A stretch of DNA of 64,000 nt from the NCBI GenBank assembly GCA_945910005.1, contig OX246737.1:79488931-79552930 (forward strand), written 5' to 3'. How positions within the stretch are numbered: the first letter of the stretch is position 1; each line of letters begins with the position of its first letter. This document shows, one piece after another, positions 60,601 through 64,000 of the stretch. Under the pieces are notes generated by a model. It was given only the letters and a program-made list of their open reading frames with translations. It was not told the origin of the DNA and did not search any database. Both the position numbers and the translations under genes were made by a program. This DNA is from Isoperla grammatica (taxonomy: Eukaryota; Arthropoda; Insecta; Plecoptera; Perlodidae).

Positions 60601-63600
60601 TGCTCACCTTACAGAAGGGATCACTCATACGTTGTAGAGGGGCACATCACACACAGCTGGTGCATGCATGCTCACCTTACAGAAGGGATCACTCACACGT
60701 TGTCTACTACAGAGGGGCACATCACACACAGCTGGTGCATGCATGCTTACCTTACAGAAGGGATAACTCACACGTTGTAGAGGGGCACATCTTACACAGC
60801 TAGTGCATGCATGCTCACCTTACAGAAGGGATCACTCACACGTTGTCTACTACAGAGGGGCACATCGCACACAGCTGGTGCATGCATGCTCACCTTACAG
60901 AAGGGATCACTCACACGTTGTAGAGGGGCACATCACACACAGCTGGTGCATGCATGCTCACCTTACAGAAGGGATCACTCACACGTTGTCTACTACAGAG
61001 GGGCACATCACACACAGCTGGTGCATGCATGCTCACCTTACAGAAGGGATCACTCCAACGTTGTAGAAGGGCATATCGCACACAGCTGGTGCATGCATGC
61101 TGACCTTACAGAAGGGATCACTCACACGTTGTAGAGGGGCACATCACACACAGCTGGTGCATGCATGCTCACCTTACAGAAGGGATCACTCACACGTTGT
61201 CAACTACAGAAGGGCACATCACACACAGCTGGTGCATGCATGCTCACCTTACAGAAGGGATCACTCACACGTTGTATAGGGGCACATCACACACAGCTGG
61301 TGCATGCATGCTAACCTTACAGAAGGGATCACTCACACGTTGTCAACTACAGAGGGGCACATCGCACACAGCTGGTGCATGCATGTTTACCTTACAGAAG
61401 GGATCACTCATACGTTGTAGAGGGGCACATCGCACACAGCTGGTGCATGCATGCTAACCTTACAGAAGGGATCACTCACACGTTGTCAACTACAGAGGGG
61501 CACATCGCACACAGCTGGTGCATGCATGCTAACCTTACAGAAGGGATCACTCACACGTTGTCTACTACAGAGGGGCACATCACACACAGCTGGTGCATGC
61601 ATGCACACCTTACAGAAGGGATCACTCACACGTTGTAGAGGTACACATCCCACACAGCTGGTGCATGCATGCTGACCTTACAGAAGGGATCACTCACACG
61701 TTGTCTACTACAGAGGGGCACATCGCACACAGCTGGTGCATGCATGCCCACCTTACAGAAGGGATCACTCACACGTTGTCTACTACAGAGGGGCACATCA
61801 CACACAGCTGGTGCATGCATGCTGACCTTACAGAAGGGATCACTCACACGTTGTCTACTACAGAGGGGCACATCACACACAGCTGGTGCATGCATGCTGA
61901 CCTTACAGAAGGGATCACTCACACGTTGTCTACTACAGAGGGGCACATCACACACAGCTGGTGCATGCATGCTAACCTTACAGAAGGGATCACTCACACG
62001 TTGTAGAGGGGCACATCGCACACAGCTGGTGCATGCATGCTCACCTTACAGAAGGGATCACTCACACGTTGTCTACTACAGAGGGGCACATCGCACACAG
62101 CTGGTGCATGCATGCTCACCTTACAGAAGGGATCACTCACACGTTGTCTACTACAGAGGGGCACATCCCACACAGCTGGTGCATGCATGCTCACCTTACA
62201 GAACGGATCACTCACACGTTGTAGAGGGGCACATCACACACAGCTGGTGCATGCATGCTGACCTTACAGAAGGGATCACTCCCACGTTGTCTACTACAGA
62301 GGGGCACATCGCACACAGCTGGTGCATGCATGCTCACCTTACAGAAGGGATCACTCACACGTTGTCTACTACAGAGGGGCACATCACACACAGCTGGTGC
62401 ATGCATGCTTACCTTAAAGAAGGGATTACTCACACGTTGTCTACTACAGAGGGGCACATCGCACACAGCTGGTGCATGCATGCTCACCTTACAGAAGGGA
62501 TCACTCATACGTTGTAGAGGGGCACATCACACACAGCTGGTGCAAGCATGTTCACCTTACAGAAGGGATCACTCACACGTTGTAGAGGGGCACATCACAC
62601 ACAGCTGGTGCATGCATGCTCACCTTACAGAAGGGATCACTCACACGTTGTAGAGGGGCACATCGCACACAGCTGGTGCATGCATGCTCACCTTACAGAA
62701 GGGATCACTCACACGTTGTAGAGGGGCACATCACACACAGCTGGTGCATGCATGCTCACCTTACAGAAGGGATCACTCACACGTTGTAGAGAGGCACATC
62801 TCACACAGCTGGTGCATGCATGCTCACCTTACAGAACGGATCACTCATACGTTGTAGAGGGGCACATCACACACAGCTGGTGCATGCATGCTCACCTTAC
62901 AGAAGGGATCACTCCCACGTTGTCTACTACAGAGGGGCACATCACACACTGCTGGTGCATGCATGCTCACCTTACAGAAGGGATCACTCATACGTTGTAG
63001 AGGGGCACATCACACACACCTGGTGCATGCATGCTCACCTTACAGAAGGGATCACTCACACGTTGTAGAGGGGCAAATCACACACAGCTGGTGCATGCAT
63101 GCTTACCTTACAGAAGGGATCACTCACACGTTGTAGAGGGGCACATCACACACAGCTGGTGCATGCATGCTCACCTTACAGAAGGGATCACTCACACGTT
63201 GTAGAGGGGCACATCACACACAGCTGGTGCATGCATGCTCACCTTACAGAAGGGATCACTCACAAGTTGTCTACTACAGAGGGGCACATCACACACAGCT
63301 GGTGCATGCATGCTCACCTTACAGAAGGGATCACTCACACGTTGTCTACTACAGAGGGGCACATCACACACAGCTGGTGCATGCATGCTCACCTTACAGA
63401 AGGGATCACTCACACGTTGTCTACTACAGAGGGGCACATTACACACAGCTGGTGCATACATGCTCACCTTACAGAAGGGATCACTCACACGTTGTCTACT
63501 ACAGAGGGGCACATCACACACAGCTGGTGCATGCATGCTCACCTTACAGAAGGGATCACTCACACGTTGTCTACTACAGAGGGGCACATTACACACAGCT

Positions 63601-64000
63601 GGTGCATGCATGCTCACGTTACAGAAGGGATCACTCACACGTTGTCTACTACAGAGGGGCACATCACACACTGCTGGTGCATGCATGCTTACCTTACAGA
63701 ACGGATCACTCACACGTTGTCTACTACAGAGGGGCACATTACACACAGCTGGTGCATGCATGCTTACCTTACAGAAGGGATCACTCACACGTTGTCTACT
63801 ACAGAGGGGCACATCACACACAGCTGGTGCATGCATGCTTACCTTACAGAACGGATCACTCACACGTTGTCTACTACAGAGGGGCACATTACACACAGCT
63901 GGTGCATGCATGCTTACCTTACAGAAGGGATCACTCACACGTTGTCTACTACAGAGGGGCACATCACACACAGCTGGTGCATGCATGCTTACCTTACAGA
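39612..64000 (-). repeat. 68/75-bp tandem satellite, about 340 units, running off the window
   Basis: Every unit reads GGGGCACATCACACACAGCT, GGTGCATGCATGCTCACC, TTACAGAAGGGATCACTCAC, ACGTTGT. Units come in two lengths: 68 bp (GTTGTAGAGGGG) and 75 bp (GTTGTCTACTACAGAGGGG, a 7-bp addition), mixed irregularly, with a near-pure 75-bp run at the right edge (about 63245-64000) and others near 47.8-48.6 kb. Recurrent variants include TCACC/TTACC/TAACC/TCACG, CACATCG and CACATTA. No unit departs far from consensus. Strand is given relative to the SLC22 exon, whose intron it probably occupies. Open frames are by-products of the 75-bp periodicity, which preserves frame. Confidence 0.97.

Noticed and set aside
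39654..63986. Dozens of 60-400-codon frames through the satellite on both strands
   Set aside because: They are the same peptide repeated because the 75-bp unit preserves frame. They overlap on both strands and lack codon-type conservation.
39612..64000. CRISPR array
   Set aside because: Units are contiguous tandem copies with no unique spacers, in a eukaryotic setting, and there are no cas genes.

Overview
The window is animal nuclear DNA, not bacterial. Exons end at GT/AG splice sites, long introns separate them, microsatellites run for hundreds of bases, and about 24 kb of the right side is one tandem satellite. Most recognisable coding sequence belongs to transposable elements: a BEL/Pao-type LTR element, Tx1/L1-type LINEs, and DNA elements with TTAA, TA, 3-bp, 7-bp and 10-bp target duplications. 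The octamer TAGGCCTA is scattered through non-repeat DNA. I suspect a marine invertebrate, but the sequence does not let me name the species or phylum.

Bases 1-14000: a plus-strand host gene with a coiled-coil exon (1-146) and a BEN domain split over exons 2309-2525 and 13720-13920. Its large intron holds a 10.4-kb segment (2858-13287). That segment is bounded by TTAA, starts and ends with inverted GGGGAGATC, has inverted subterminal repeat arrays, and carries a second BEN-type gene (exons 7625-7805 and 8610-8704, perhaps a damaged first part at 3249-3645). Both BEN domains are interrupted by an intron at the same place and phase. The segment has itself been invaded by a hAT-like element, a MULE-like element and a 198-bp perfect-arm palindrome.

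Bases 14000-17700: a tRNA-derived SINE-like repeat, a small inverted-repeat element, a 119-bp minisatellite block and unassigned DNA. Bases 17710-21407: a complete LTR element with identical 217-bp LTRs and a CAGGG duplication. It encodes gag and protease, but three minisatellites stand where reverse transcriptase should begin. Bases 21742-29024: a TA-flanked inverted-repeat element with a (CA)n core into which two 5'-truncated LINEs have inserted head to tail, each ending in (TAA)n. The first has an intact frame but a changed catalytic motif (YADV). The second keeps YADD but has a frameshift and a 147-bp MITE insertion.

Bases 29167-37374: a large imperfect palindrome with arms of about 1.9 kb. 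At its centre sits a phase-compatible pair of minus-strand exons encoding a cysteine-rich CXC protein; one exon is duplicated in both arms. One arm alone was later hit by a 733-bp TTAA element and a 3.2-kb TTAA element, the latter holding a nest of four smaller elements.

Bases 38711-38925: one minus-strand exon of an SLC22-family transporter. Bases 39612-64000 (running off the window): about 340 units of a 68/75-bp satellite lying 5' of that exon on its own strand, probably in its intron. Each unit carries a splice-donor-like site on the transporter strand.
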